Assembly: GCA_019746155.1 (NCBI GenBank)
Contig: JAIESJ010000267.1
Location: 1 to 18,704, forward strand
Direction: 5' to 3'
Origin: Burkholderiales bacterium
GTDB lineage: Bacteria; Pseudomonadota; Gammaproteobacteria; Burkholderiales; SG8-41
Length of the DNA stretch: 18,704 nt
The stretch's first letter is position 1, and every line of letters begins with the position of its first letter. The notes beneath the pieces are model-generated. The model worked only from the letters and a program-made list of their open reading frames with translations, searched no databases and was not told the origin of the DNA. Made by a program: the position numbers and the translations under genes. Positions 7,319 to 15,522 of the stretch are shown in pieces.

Positions 7319-7843
7319 CTAAAGAAGGGATTTTATGACACTCTCGAGTTTGTCTTCCTTGATGATCCCCAGCTCAGTACCGAAGATTTTGCCGCTACGG
7401 TCGATAATGAGGGTGAAAGGCAGAGCCCCGATCCGATTGCCTGCCTGCCGGGACATTTCGACGGTCTCGACGCTGCCCAGGAGCACCGGGTAATTCATCC
7501 CGAACTCACGGGCAAAGACCTGGACCGGGCCGCGCTGATCTATGGCAATACCGACAAACTGCAAGCCTTGGGCGCGGTATTTGTCCTGCAACCTGACGAA
7601 AGCCGGGATTTCCTCGCGGCACGGCGCACACCAGGTCGCCCAGAAGTTGACCACCAGCACCTTGCCGCGCCATTGACTGAGCGCCTGAGGCCGGCCCTGG
7701 AGGTCGGCGAGCCGGGTCGCCATCACCGCTTCTGCGGCGCCCGCGCCGCCCGGACGCAAGACGTTGAACAACACCCCTGCCGTGCCGGCGAAGAACGCCA
7801 CGGCCACGAATAGCACTACCCGGCGTTTGCTGCCGCCTATCAC
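7319..7843 (-). CDS. TlpA-family thiol:disulfide oxidoreductase (membrane-anchored periplasmic thioredoxin)
   Basis: The product is 174 aa. An N-terminal uncleaved signal-anchor (about residues 9-28) is followed by a thioredoxin-fold domain with VVNFWATWCAPCREEIPAF, the CAPC redox pair being Cys72 and Cys75. The downstream cis-proline region reads GALPFTLIIDRSG. Such proteins reduce periplasmic disulfides, often for cytochrome c or cytochrome oxidase assembly, and receive electrons from DsbD. The start is a GTG at 7843 that overlaps the dsbD stop as GTGA, so it is translationally coupled to its likely electron donor. The exact substrate cannot be told from sequence. Confidence 0.92.
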   Translation of the reverse strand: MIGGSKRRVVLFVAVAFFAGTAGVLFNVLRPGGAGAAEAVMATRLADLQGRPQALSQWRGKVLVVNFWATWCAPCREEIPAFVRLQDKYRAQGLQFVGIAIDQRGPVQVFAREFGMNYPVLLGSVETVEMSRQAGNRIGALPFTLIIDRSGKIFGTELGIIKEDKLESVIKSLL

Positions 7844-9633
7844 TTGAAGCCGATCGCCTGATCGAGCACCGCGACGAATTTATCCGCGGGCTGAAAGCCT
7901 ATAACACGCAACCCATTGATTTCATTGCCATTTTTATCAAAGAACACGATGCCTGGCGGCCCGAACAGCTGGAAGCGTCTCAGGAGTGCCGCATGTTCGG
8001 CGGTATTGGCGGTGATGTCGGCCTGCAGCTTGACCATGCCAGCAAGGCGCGCCTGCACCCGCGGATCGGTGAAGGTGTAGCGCTCCAGTTCCTTGCACGA
8101 AACACACCAGTCGGCATAAAAGTCCAGCATCACCGGTTTGCCGTCGGCGGATCGGATGGCGCCATCGAGCTCGGCGAGGCTGTTGATGCGCTGGAACACG
8201 ACCGGCGCGGGTTCCGGCAGCGACGCCGATTGCCCCACGCGCAGGCCCGACAGCGGCTGCAGGATATCGCGGCTGCCTGAAAGGGCGCCAATCAGGAAGG
8301 CGATGCCCGCCACTAGGGCAATGACGCCTACGCCTTTGCTGAATTTCTCGAAGCCGTGCGCGCTCTGCGGCAAGGGGTCGATTGCGCGCAGACAGATCGC
8401 GGTGATGATGAAAAGCGCCGCCCACGCCAGCATTTGCGCCGTGAGCGGGACGAGCGGCGAAACCAGATAAATCGCCACCGCCAGCAGCAGCACCCCGAAG
8501 AAACGCTTGATCGTATCCATCCACGGCCCGGCTTTCGGCAACAGCGCCCCGGCCGAGGCGCCCACCACGAGCAGCGGCACGCCCATGCCGAGCGCCATCG
8601 CAAACAGGGCGCTGCCGCCCAGCACGACATCGCGGCTCTGGCTGATGTACAACAGTGCCCCGGCGAGCGGCGCCGCAACGCACGGGCCGACGATCAAAGC
8701 CGACAGTACGCCCATCGTGAACACGCCGGCGAAGTGCCCGCCATGCACACGATTGCTCGCCGCGGCGAGCCGCGACTGCAGCGCGACCGGCAGCTGCAGC
8801 TCATAGAAGCCGAACATCGACAGCGCCAGCGCCACGAATACCGCCGCGAAACCGCCGAGCACCCAGGGATTTTGCAGCGCCGCGGCAAGCATCGCGCCGG
8901 AGAGCCCTGCGGCAACGCCCGCCAGCGCATAGGTGATCGCCATGCCGAGCACATAGGCGGCCGAAAGCAGGAAGCCGTGCATCTTGGTGAGGTGCTCGCC
9001 GCGGCCGGCGATGATGCCGGACAGAATCGGCACCATGGGCAGCATGCAAGGCGTAAAAGCGAGCAACAGGCCGAAGCCGAAGAAGCTCGCGACCAGCAGC
9101 CAGAATTCGCCCCGGAACAGCTCCGCAATCAACGTGTCTTCGGATTTTTGTGACGCGCCGGGCGGTGAAAATAACCCGCCGCCGTCAGTGGCGCCGCGCG
9201 CCGGCACCGGTGTAAACGACGCGAGCCTGAGTTCGGCCTTCTGCTCCTGGGGCACATAACACACCCCGATGTCGGCGCAGCCCTGCGAAACCGCCGTCAG
9301 TATGGCTGCCGGCACCTTGCCGTCATGCTGCAGCGGCAGCACGATGGTCACTTCATCGCGATAAACCTCGACTTCGCCGAAAAACTCGTCCTTCTTGAGC
9401 TTGCCGGGCGGCAGTTGCGGCGCACCCAGCCTGACCTCCGCGGGCTCGACCGCGAAACGGAACTTGTCGCGGTACATGTAATAGCCCTTGGCGATCCGGT
9501 AGTGCACCTGGATGATATCGGGACCGGCCGCCTGCGCCGTAAAGCGGAACGCTTTCTCCGGCTCGAGCAGATCGACCTCGGCAGCGTGACCGGGCCACGA
9601 GAGGAGCAGCAGCAAGGTTAACAGGAAACGCAT
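7840..9633 (-). CDS. dsbD: Thiol:disulfide interchange protein DsbD
   Basis: DsbD moves electrons from cytoplasmic thioredoxin across the inner membrane to periplasmic partners. The product is 597 aa (E. coli 565). It has a signal peptide (MRFLLTLLLLLSWPGHA), an N-terminal domain with the pair Cys119 and Cys125 (GCADIGVCYVPQ), a membrane domain of about eight segments (about 175-450) with Cys196 (AFTPCMLPMVP) and Cys318 (IVGPCVAAPLAGA), and a C-terminal thioredoxin domain with Cys510 and Cys513 (YADWCVSCKELE). All six redox cysteines are present. The ATG at 9633 is chosen because the signal peptide starts there; the open frame continues upstream only as a shadow of cutA. It overlaps tlpA by 4 bp and lies 83 bp after cutA. 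Confidence 0.97.
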   Translation of the reverse strand: MRFLLTLLLLLSWPGHAAEVDLLEPEKAFRFTAQAAGPDIIQVHYRIAKGYYMYRDKFRFAVEPAEVRLGAPQLPPGKLKKDEFFGEVEVYRDEVTIVLPLQHDGKVPAAILTAVSQGCADIGVCYVPQEQKAELRLASFTPVPARGATDGGGLFSPPGASQKSEDTLIAELFRGEFWLLVASFFGFGLLLAFTPCMLPMVPILSGIIAGRGEHLTKMHGFLLSAAYVLGMAITYALAGVAAGLSGAMLAAALQNPWVLGGFAAVFVALALSMFGFYELQLPVALQSRLAAASNRVHGGHFAGVFTMGVLSALIVGPCVAAPLAGALLYISQSRDVVLGGSALFAMALGMGVPLLVVGASAGALLPKAGPWMDTIKRFFGVLLLAVAIYLVSPLVPLTAQMLAWAALFIITAICLRAIDPLPQSAHGFEKFSKGVGVIALVAGIAFLIGALSGSRDILQPLSGLRVGQSASLPEPAPVVFQRINSLAELDGAIRSADGKPVMLDFYADWCVSCKELERYTFTDPRVQARLAGMVKLQADITANTAEHAALLRRFQLFGPPGIVFFDKNGNEINGLRVIGFQPADKFVAVLDQAIGFK

Positions 9634-9716
9634 CAGGGGAATATTCCAGGGTATATCCGCATTTTTTCCGGGGCGGTTTTGCCTAAGGACCGGATGGTGC
9701 CCAGTCCGGCCAGCTC

Positions 9717-10061
9717 CTAGCCAATCGATATCGTGGTTTCCGCCGCCACCCATTCCAGGTAATCGGATAGGCCGCGCACCACTGGGACAGCGACGATTTC
9801 GGGAAGTTCGTACGGGTGGCACTCGCGGATCGCAGCCTCGACCTCGGGATAGAGCGCGCCGCGGGTCTTGATCAGCAGCGGCACCTCCTGCGCGGTTTCG
9901 ACTGCCTCTTTCCAGCGATAGACCGAGGTGCATTCCGCCAGCACGCTGACACACGCCGCAAGGCGCCTGTCCACCAACGCCTGCGCGAGCCTCACCGCCG
10001 TCGCGCGGTCGGGCAGGCTGGTGATCACGATGACTGCATCCGTGTGCGCGGCATCGGACAT
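9717..10061 (-). CDS. cutA: Divalent-cation tolerance protein CutA
   Basis: CutA is a small, very stable trimeric protein linked to copper and other divalent cation tolerance. The product is 114 aa (E. coli 112). Family motifs present are AACVSVLAECTSVYRWK (35-51), PLLIKTR (61-67) and ECHPYELPEIVAVPVVRG (80-97), including His82. It ends in a TAG. The ATG at 10061 is chosen. A GTG at 10070, which overlaps the stop of the upstream SDR gene as GTGA, is an equally plausible start that would add three residues. The cutA-dsbD pairing is also known from E. coli, where dsbD was once named cutA2. Confidence 0.94.
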   Translation of the reverse strand: MSDAAHTDAVIVITSLPDRATAVRLAQALVDRRLAACVSVLAECTSVYRWKEAVETAQEVPLLIKTRGALYPEVEAAIRECHPYELPEIVAVPVVRGLSDYLEWVAAETTISIG

Positions 10062-10066
10062 GGCGA

Positions 10067-10960
10067 TCACGGGTTGCGGCCGGCAGCGCGTGCAGCAAGC
10101 GCTGCGGCGATGCCGTCGTGGACCGTCGGATAGTTCAGCTTGAGGCGCAATTCCCGCTTGATGCGGCAGTTGGTGAGCTGCCGCGACTCGTTCATGAACG
10201 ACAGCAGATTCCCGGGAATGATGCGCCCGGCTTCGGCGCGCGCCACGCGCGGCGGGCGCGGCAGTCCGAAACGGTCGGCGACGAGATCGAAATAGTCGCC
10301 CATTTTCTGCGGCGCGTCGTCGACGGCGTTGTACATGCGCCCCGGAGGGGCGCGATGCAAAGCCGCGATCACGATGCGCGCCAGGTCGTCCGCATGAACA
10401 TGATTCACATAGGAGTCGTCTTCGGGCTTGAGCGCCGGCGTGCCTTGCTCCAGGCGCGCGAGCGGCAGGCGGTCCGCCGCATAAATGCCCGGCACGCGCA
10501 GGATGGAAACGCTCACCCCGCTGCGCCGGCCCCATTCGCGCAGCCGCTTTTCGGCATCCGCCCGGCGCCGCGCACGGTCGGTCTGCGGCCGCGCCGGATG
10601 CGTCTCGGAAATGAGCTCGCCGTTACAGTTACCGTAGACGCCGCTCGTGCTGATGTAGACCAGTTGCTGTGGTAGACTTTTGCCCTTTGCCAGGGCCGCA
10701 ATCAGATGCGCGGTGCGCGTATCGTGCGCGCCGCGGCCCGGCGGCGGCGCGAAATGCACGACGTCATGGGCGAGCCCGGCAATCGCATGGAGCGTTTGCG
10801 GCTCGTCGAGATCTCCCCGGACCGGGGTGACCCCGAGCGCGCGCAGCGCCGCGAAGCGCTGCGGTTCGCGCGAAAGCGCGTAGATCCGGTAGCGCCCGCG
10901 CAGCAGGGGTAGCATGCGCAGCGCCACGTCGCCGCAACCGATGATAAGCAAACGTCGCAT
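10067..10960 (-). CDS. Atypical SDR-fold NAD(P)-binding protein (YeeZ-like)
   Basis: The product is 297 aa with an N-terminal Rossmann fold: RRLLIIGCGDVALRMLPLL (2-20) supplies a shortened glycine loop. The segment VYISTSGVYG (101-110) matches the extended-SDR serine strand, ILRVPGIYA lies at about 153-161, and HVHADDLARIVIAAL at about 187-201. The catalytic YxxxK of true SDR enzymes is not visible: where it should be (about 125-142) the sequence is Arg/Ala-rich with no Tyr. The same is true of YeeZ-type relatives, so the reaction, if any, is unknown. It starts divergently from the flavoprotein gene at 11020 and its TGA overlaps a possible GTG start of cutA. Confidence 0.85.
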   Translation of the reverse strand: MRRLLIIGCGDVALRMLPLLRGRYRIYALSREPQRFAALRALGVTPVRGDLDEPQTLHAIAGLAHDVVHFAPPPGRGAHDTRTAHLIAALAKGKSLPQQLVYISTSGVYGNCNGELISETHPARPQTDRARRRADAEKRLREWGRRSGVSVSILRVPGIYAADRLPLARLEQGTPALKPEDDSYVNHVHADDLARIVIAALHRAPPGRMYNAVDDAPQKMGDYFDLVADRFGLPRPPRVARAEAGRIIPGNLLSFMNESRQLTNCRIKRELRLKLNYPTVHDGIAAALAARAAGRNP

Positions 10961-11019
10961 ATTGGAATTTTATCTCATTCAAGGCCTTGAGGCCGAATCC
11001 GTGATTCCCGCCCCGTAAC
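10961..11019. promoter_or_regulatory. Divergent promoter region with a 12-bp palindrome
   Basis: Only 59 bp separate the SDR gene (minus) and the flavoprotein gene (plus), so promoters for both probably lie here or in the coding ends. The centre holds the perfect palindrome TCAAGGCCTTGA (10979-10990), a possible operator. On the minus strand a GATAAAAT at about 10974-10967 resembles a -10 box, but it is so close to the ATG that the SDR transcript would be nearly leaderless. No good -35 was found. Confidence 0.35.
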
Positions 11020-12039
11020 ATGCCGCACCAGATAACGATCAAACCCAGCAACCACGTCTTCACCGTCAACGAAGACGAGACCATCCTCGAAGCCGCGCTG
11101 CGCGAAGGCTTCGTCATCGCCTACGGCTGTCGCAACGGCGCCTGCGGCACGTGCAAGGGCAAGGTGCTGGAGGGCACGGTGGATTACGGCCACTATCAGG
11201 AGCACGCCCTGCCCGAGGCCGAGAAAAGGCTCGGCATGGCGCTGTTCTGCCAGGCCAGGCCCCTGTCCGACCTCGCCATCGAGTGTCGCGAGATCGGCGC
11301 GGTCAAGGACATCCAGATCAAGATCCTGCCGTGCCGGGTGCAGAAAATGGAAAGGCTCGCCCCTGATGTGATGGCGCTCCATCTCAAGCTGCCGGCCAAC
11401 GAACGGCTGCAGTTTCTCGCCGGGCAGTACATCGACATCCTGATGAAAGACGGCAAGCGCCGGAGCCTGTCCATGGCCAATGCGCCGCACGACGATGTGC
11501 ACCTGCAGCTGCATCTGCGCAATTACGGCGGACCGTTCAGCGACTACGTGTTCAACCGCATGAAGGAGAAAGATATCCTGCGCTTCGAGGGCCCGCTCGG
11601 CACCTTCTTCCTGCGCGAGGACAGCGACAAGCCCATCCTCCTGCTCGCGAGCGGCACCGGCTTCGCGCCGATCAAGGCCATCGTCGAACACGCGCTCCAC
11701 AAGGGGATCAAGCGCCCGATGACGCTCTACTGGGGCGGACGCACGCGCGCCGATCTTTACATGAACGATCTCGCCGAAAAGTGGCGGCGCGAGCACGGTA
11801 TCCGCTATGTGCCGGTGCTGTCGGAGGCGCGGCCCGAGGACAACTGGAGCGGGCGCACCGGTCTCGTTCACCACGCGGTGATGGAGAATTTCCCCGATCT
11901 CTCCGGCTATCAGGTCTATGCCTGCGGCGCGCCGGCGATGGTCGAAGCCGCGCACAAAGACTTCACCACCCAATGCAGGCTGCCGGATGAGGAGTTCTAC
12001 TCGGATTCGTTCACGCCCGCCGCTCCGGCTTCGAATTAA
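11020..12039 (+). CDS. 2Fe-2S/FAD/NAD(P)H oxidoreductase, CDP-6-deoxy-delta-3,4-glucoseen reductase-like
   Basis: The product is 339 aa and is a self-contained electron transfer flavoprotein. An N-terminal plant-type ferredoxin domain (about 1-95) has YGCRNGACGTC with Cys37, Cys42, Cys45 and the distant Cys77 (LFCQAR). A ferredoxin-reductase FAD domain follows (about 100-200), with RRSLSMAN (147-154) as the RxYS-type flavin motif and GGPFSDYVF (170-178). The NAD domain has LLASGTGFAPIKAI (208-221) and YACGAPAMVEAA (300-311). This architecture matches AscD/RfbI-type reductases of 3,6-dideoxysugar synthesis, but no nucleotide-sugar genes are nearby, so the true partner is unclear. It is one of only two plus-strand genes, and no ribosome binding site is evident at the ATG. 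Confidence 0.88.
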   Translation: MPHQITIKPSNHVFTVNEDETILEAALREGFVIAYGCRNGACGTCKGKVLEGTVDYGHYQEHALPEAEKRLGMALFCQARPLSDLAIECREIGAVKDIQIKILPCRVQKMERLAPDVMALHLKLPANERLQFLAGQYIDILMKDGKRRSLSMANAPHDDVHLQLHLRNYGGPFSDYVFNRMKEKDILRFEGPLGTFFLREDSDKPILLLASGTGFAPIKAIVEHALHKGIKRPMTLYWGGRTRADLYMNDLAEKWRREHGIRYVPVLSEARPEDNWSGRTGLVHHAVMENFPDLSGYQVYACGAPAMVEAAHKDFTTQCRLPDEEFYSDSFTPAAPASN

Positions 12040-12255
12040 GACCTTAAAAGCTTTAACGCCAAGGACGCGATCCCTCACCCCCGATCTCTCTGGGAGAAAA
12101 GTCGTGTCTTCCTTCCCTGGCCGCCTTTAAAAAAGCCCCTCAAATCCTTGAAGTCCCTGGCCGTGTTTCGCACCAAGATGCCAAAAATCAAGGTTCCGAG
12201 CGTAAAAATCATTCGCCAGATGCGCGACGAAGGCTATTGTTGCGGCTTTTGGCTT
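12040..12255. other. Convergent intergenic region between the flavoprotein gene and hemY
   Basis: No gene is supported in these 216 bp. It holds a degenerate partial copy (12072-12097, CCCTCACCCC then TCTCTCTGGGAGA) of the GC-rich core found in heptad element A. It also holds a 10-bp direct repeat TCCCTGGCCG at 12114-12123 and 12154-12163, exactly 40 bp apart. Neither strand shows a clean stem plus T-run terminator. Confidence 0.5.
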
Positions 12256-13464
12256 TTACAGCGCCGTCCTGCGCCGCCCGCCGCTCGCCTGCCTGAGCTG
12301 CGCGACCGCCAGCTCCAGGCTCTCGCGGTAGTGCTTGCGCGCGGCATCCGCGTTGCCGAGCTGCTCCTGCAGCTGCGCTAGCGCGAGGTGGGCCGAGCAG
12401 GTGGGTTCCACCGCGATGCTCGCTTCGAGATAGCTTTGCGCTTTGCCCCACAGTTCCTGCCTGGCGCAAAGCCTGCCCAGCGTGAGCAATAGCATGGCAT
12501 CGTTGGGATGGTCCTTGAGCCAGCCTTCCGCGCGCTCGATCTGCCTGACCGCCTCGTCGCCCGGACATTCGGCATAAAGTCCGATGAGCTCGCTGTCCCA
12601 ATGATCCTCCAGGCTACCCTCGATGGCCCGGCGCGCCTGCTCGCAGTTTCCGAGCGCAATGAAACACCGCGCCGCCACGGCGGCAAGCCTGCCATCGCGC
12701 TTTTCCCGCGGCGGGATTTTCTGCCAGGCTTCCTCGAGCGCATGGCTGTCGATGCCCTTGCGCTTCAGGTTCTCCGAGAGCGCGTGATGCCTGATCTGCT
12801 CCGCCTGCCCGACGTCGAACACTTTCCGCTTTTCGAGCTGTTCGACGAGCGCCAGCACCTGATCCCAGTTCTTCGCCAGCTGCTGCGCCTTGAGTTCGAG
12901 CCGCAGCGCTGCGGTGTGCTTTTTCGGCAGGGCCTTGAGGAGGTTGAGCGCCTCGTGGAAACGCCGATGGTCGAGCATCAGCTCCGCCTCGGTGACGACC
13001 TTGACCACCGTGTCCTCCGGCGTCTGCGCCGGGATCCGGGCGAGATAGGCATCGCGCCGGTCGTAGGCACGCAGCTCGTGCGCCGCGCGCGCTGCAAGTA
13101 TGGCGCCCAGGCCCGCATGCTCGCCGAGCTTGACCAGGCTCGCGGCAGCTTTCTCGGCCCGGGCGTAGCGCCCCGCGAAATATTCCTGCAGCGCTTCGAT
13201 CAGCGTTGCCTGCGCCTTGTGCTGGCGGCGCGCGCTGCGGTACTCGCGCACCCGCGCCGGCAGCCGCAGGATGCCGGATACCAGGCGCACCAGCAGATAC
13301 CCGGCAATGAAGCCGATGAGCAACAGGATCAGCAGCAGATTGAGCGAGAGCTCGACGCGATACGGCGGCAACACCAGCAGCACATAGCCCGTGTTGTAGC
13401 GTGCGGCGACGACAAGGCCCGCCGCCAGCGCGATCAGCGCGATGATCCAGAACAGGGTTCTCAC
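12256..13464 (-). CDS. hemY: HemY, TPR-containing inner-membrane protein of the haem cluster
   Basis: This is the proteobacterial HemY of hem operons, unrelated to the protoporphyrinogen oxidase also named HemY. The product is 402 aa. It has two N-terminal membrane segments (about residues 4-21 and 41-62), then a long alpha-helical, TPR-like region (about 80-395). The last repeat is clear (WGKAQSYLEASIAVEPTCSA then HLALAQLQEQLGNADAARKH). Its role in tetrapyrrole synthesis is not defined. The start is a GTG at 13464 giving the usual MRTLFWIIALIAL; no strong ribosome binding site is visible. It lies 67 bp after hemX, last in hemC-hemD-hemX-hemY. Confidence 0.92.
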   Translation of the reverse strand: MRTLFWIIALIALAAGLVVAARYNTGYVLLVLPPYRVELSLNLLLILLLIGFIAGYLLVRLVSGILRLPARVREYRSARRQHKAQATLIEALQEYFAGRYARAEKAAASLVKLGEHAGLGAILAARAAHELRAYDRRDAYLARIPAQTPEDTVVKVVTEAELMLDHRRFHEALNLLKALPKKHTAALRLELKAQQLAKNWDQVLALVEQLEKRKVFDVGQAEQIRHHALSENLKRKGIDSHALEEAWQKIPPREKRDGRLAAVAARCFIALGNCEQARRAIEGSLEDHWDSELIGLYAECPGDEAVRQIERAEGWLKDHPNDAMLLLTLGRLCARQELWGKAQSYLEASIAVEPTCSAHLALAQLQEQLGNADAARKHYRESLELAVAQLRQASGGRRRTAL

Positions 13465-13531
13465 CTGGCGCCCGTGACAAAATCAGAAAAATCAGCCGCC
13501 GGTTTCATCGGGTCTGGTCTGATATGGGTTC

Positions 13532-14620
13532 TCAGCGGCCGGGGCGTTCGCGCACCGCCGTGCGGTAGTTGCGCAGCGCCTCGAGCGTGGCGGAAATGTC
13601 CGGCATCTCGATGCTGATCTCGCTCTCGTGCAGGGTGCGCAGCGTGGCAAGCACGGTCGCGACCGACTTGTCGTTCGCATCGTAGTACTTGCCGAGCCAG
13701 TCGCGTGCCGCTTGAAGATCGGCCTTGTAGCTTGTCTGGTCGCGGGTCAGCAGCGCAAGGCGCGCGCCGAGCAGCCGCAGCTTGAGGTTTTCGCGCAGGT
13801 AAAAGCTTTGGGTCGGCGCAAGCAGCGGCACATCGGGCTGGTCCATGTGCTGGATGCGCACCAGCTGTTTTAACTCGCCCCACGCTTCGCGCAGGAGGCG
13901 CTTCCAGGCATTGTCCTCAGGGTGGGCTGCGACAGCGGTAGCTGCTTCGGGCAACGGCCGCACTTCCATCGCCAGCGGCAACGTGTCGATCGCGGCGATG
14001 ATGTTATCGAGGCGCACGCTGATGCCCACGGTATCGACATAAGGCAGCGCTTTCAGGCGCTCGATGTCGCGGTTGACCGCCTTGCGCAGCGGCGCAAGCT
14101 GCGGCCGCTCCATGCGCTGCAGCCGCATATCGGCGTTGGCGAGCGCGATCAGCGCCCCCTTGACGTTGCCCGCGAGCTGCAACTGCTGGCCCGCCAGCTG
14201 CAGCGACTGCTCGATCTCGGCAAAAGCCCATTCGTCGCGGTTGCGCGACAGCTCCTGGTAGAGCGCTTCGAGCGCGATCTGCTGGTTCTGCGATTCGGCG
14301 AGCTTGTTTTCCAGCACGCCGATCTTGGTCTGCGCCTCTCTGACGGCCTCGCGCACCTGCTCGGCAACCAGCCGGCTTTCCCTGGCCTGGGTATCGGCTT
14401 CGGCGAGCTTCTTCGCAAGCTCCTGCCTGATCGCTTCCATCCGGCCGCGGCTGTCATGCCACTGCCAGCCGGACAGCGCGAGCGCGGCCAGCGCAATCAG
14501 CAGTGCCAGTCCGGCATGGATTCCTGAGCCGCCGGTTTCGCGCGGGGCGGAAGCCACTGCGGCCGCAGGCGGCTGCGCTTCCGCGCCGCTCTTCACATTG
14601 TCCTGGGAGGTATCGCTCAT
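13532..14620 (-). CDS. hemX: HemX, membrane-anchored coiled-coil protein of the haem cluster
   Basis: The product is 362 aa. Residues 1-33 are a cytoplasmic Ala/Pro/Ser-rich tail. One membrane segment covers about 35-54, and a coiled coil rich in Glu, Gln, Arg and Lys covers about 57-120. A helical C-terminal domain follows (for example ALIALANADMRLQRMERPQL and LLAPTQSFYLRENLKLRLLG). Databases often call this family uroporphyrin-III C-methyltransferase, but no SAM-binding methyltransferase domain is present here. It sits between hemD and hemY and probably scaffolds or supports early tetrapyrrole enzymes (inference). The ATG at 14620 lacks an obvious ribosome binding site. Confidence 0.92.
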   Translation of the reverse strand: MSDTSQDNVKSGAEAQPPAAAVASAPRETGGSGIHAGLALLIALAALALSGWQWHDSRGRMEAIRQELAKKLAEADTQARESRLVAEQVREAVREAQTKIGVLENKLAESQNQQIALEALYQELSRNRDEWAFAEIEQSLQLAGQQLQLAGNVKGALIALANADMRLQRMERPQLAPLRKAVNRDIERLKALPYVDTVGISVRLDNIIAAIDTLPLAMEVRPLPEAATAVAAHPEDNAWKRLLREAWGELKQLVRIQHMDQPDVPLLAPTQSFYLRENLKLRLLGARLALLTRDQTSYKADLQAARDWLGKYYDANDKSVATVLATLRTLHESEISIEMPDISATLEALRNYRTAVRERPGR

Positions 14621-14687
14621 CGAAAATCGTTATTGCTGCAGCCGATAGTATGCGAGCAAGGGCGGCGGGCCGCAACACGGCGCGGCC

Positions 14688-15473
14688 CTATTTGCCGCCA
14701 AAATACTGCTCCAACTGCGCGATCAGTCCTTCATCGCCTGGCCCGGTTTCGATCACGGCGGTGAGTCCCAGCTCGCGCGCGGTTTCGGCGATGCGAGGGT
14801 GCGGCGCGAACAGCGGGGTTTTCCTGAGCCAGGTCTGACCGAGCTTGCCGATCATGTCGAACAGGTTGCGCAGCCCCTCGCTGCTGGTCACGGTTATCGC
14901 GTGCAGTTCGTTGCGCGCCCAAGCTTTCATGAGCGGCGCGGTGTCGAGATTGGGCTTGCCGCGGCGATAGCATTCGGCATATTCGACCCGGGCGCCGCGT
15001 GCAGCCAGCGTGTCGCCGAGCAATTCACGCCCGCCGTCGCCGCGGAAAATGACGATGCGTTTACCCGCGACGTCCTGGAGCTCCGGCAATTCGAGCAGCG
15101 CTTCGCTGTCGAATTTTCTGGAAGGCGCGATGGCGTCGGTGACGCCGAAGTGCCGGAGCTCCTTGACGCTGCCGTGCCCGATGGCCGCGATCCTGAGTCC
15201 GGCCGGCAGCGCGCGCCGTGCGGTGATCAGATTCATCGCCTTGTTCACCGCGTTGGGGCTGATGAAAATCGCAAAATCGAACTCGTCGAGACGGTCGATC
15301 AGCGCATGGAGCGGCTTCAGGTCCTCGGCGTCGAGGATTTCCAGCACCGGAAACAGGATTGGATTGCCGCCCGCGGCGCGGATCAGATCGACCAGCGGCT
15401 GCGCCTGATGCGCGGGCCGGGTGATAACGATGCCGCGTCCCGCAAGAGGTCCCTCTGACGCGGACGCGTTCAT
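14688..15473 (-). CDS. hemD: Uroporphyrinogen-III synthase
   Basis: HemD closes hydroxymethylbilane, the HemC product, into uroporphyrinogen III with inversion of ring D. The product is 261 aa, the usual size. This fast-evolving family is recognised by GIVITRPAHQAQPLVDLIRA (14-33), FPVLEIL (41-47), FAIFISPNAVNKAMNLI (67-83), AAIGHGSVKEL (95-105), a central IVIFRGDGGRELLGDTL and ITVTSSEGLRNLF in the second domain. It follows hemC by 49 bp and precedes hemX by 67 bp, so hemC-hemD-hemX-hemY is probably one operon. The start ATG at 15473 gives a short 12-residue lead before the first conserved strand. Confidence 0.95.
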   Translation of the reverse strand: MNASASEGPLAGRGIVITRPAHQAQPLVDLIRAAGGNPILFPVLEILDAEDLKPLHALIDRLDEFDFAIFISPNAVNKAMNLITARRALPAGLRIAAIGHGSVKELRHFGVTDAIAPSRKFDSEALLELPELQDVAGKRIVIFRGDGGRELLGDTLAARGARVEYAECYRRGKPNLDTAPLMKAWARNELHAITVTSSEGLRNLFDMIGKLGQTWLRKTPLFAPHPRIAETARELGLTAVIETGPGDEGLIAQLEQYFGGK

Positions 15474-15522
15474 AGGCTTGCGCTGATCGGGGGTGAGCGG
15501 TGCAAATGCATAGGGCTACGGC

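Noticed and set aside
7150..7338. Small plus-strand frame (62 codons) upstream of aroQ
   Set aside because: It has no ribosome binding site, has unnatural basic composition, and overlaps the end of the TlpA gene.
9634..10098. N-terminal extension of dsbD giving a 752-residue frame
   Set aside because: The extra residues are a shifted-frame shadow of cutA, and a normal signal peptide begins at 9633.
12114..12163. 10-bp direct repeat TCCCTGGCCG as an attachment site or insertion duplication
   Set aside because: The 30 bp between the copies has no mobile-element content, and a repeat this short may be chance.
13532..14620. HemX as a uroporphyrinogen-III C-methyltransferase
   Set aside because: No SAM-methyltransferase motifs are present; the protein is one membrane segment plus coiled coil and helical domain.
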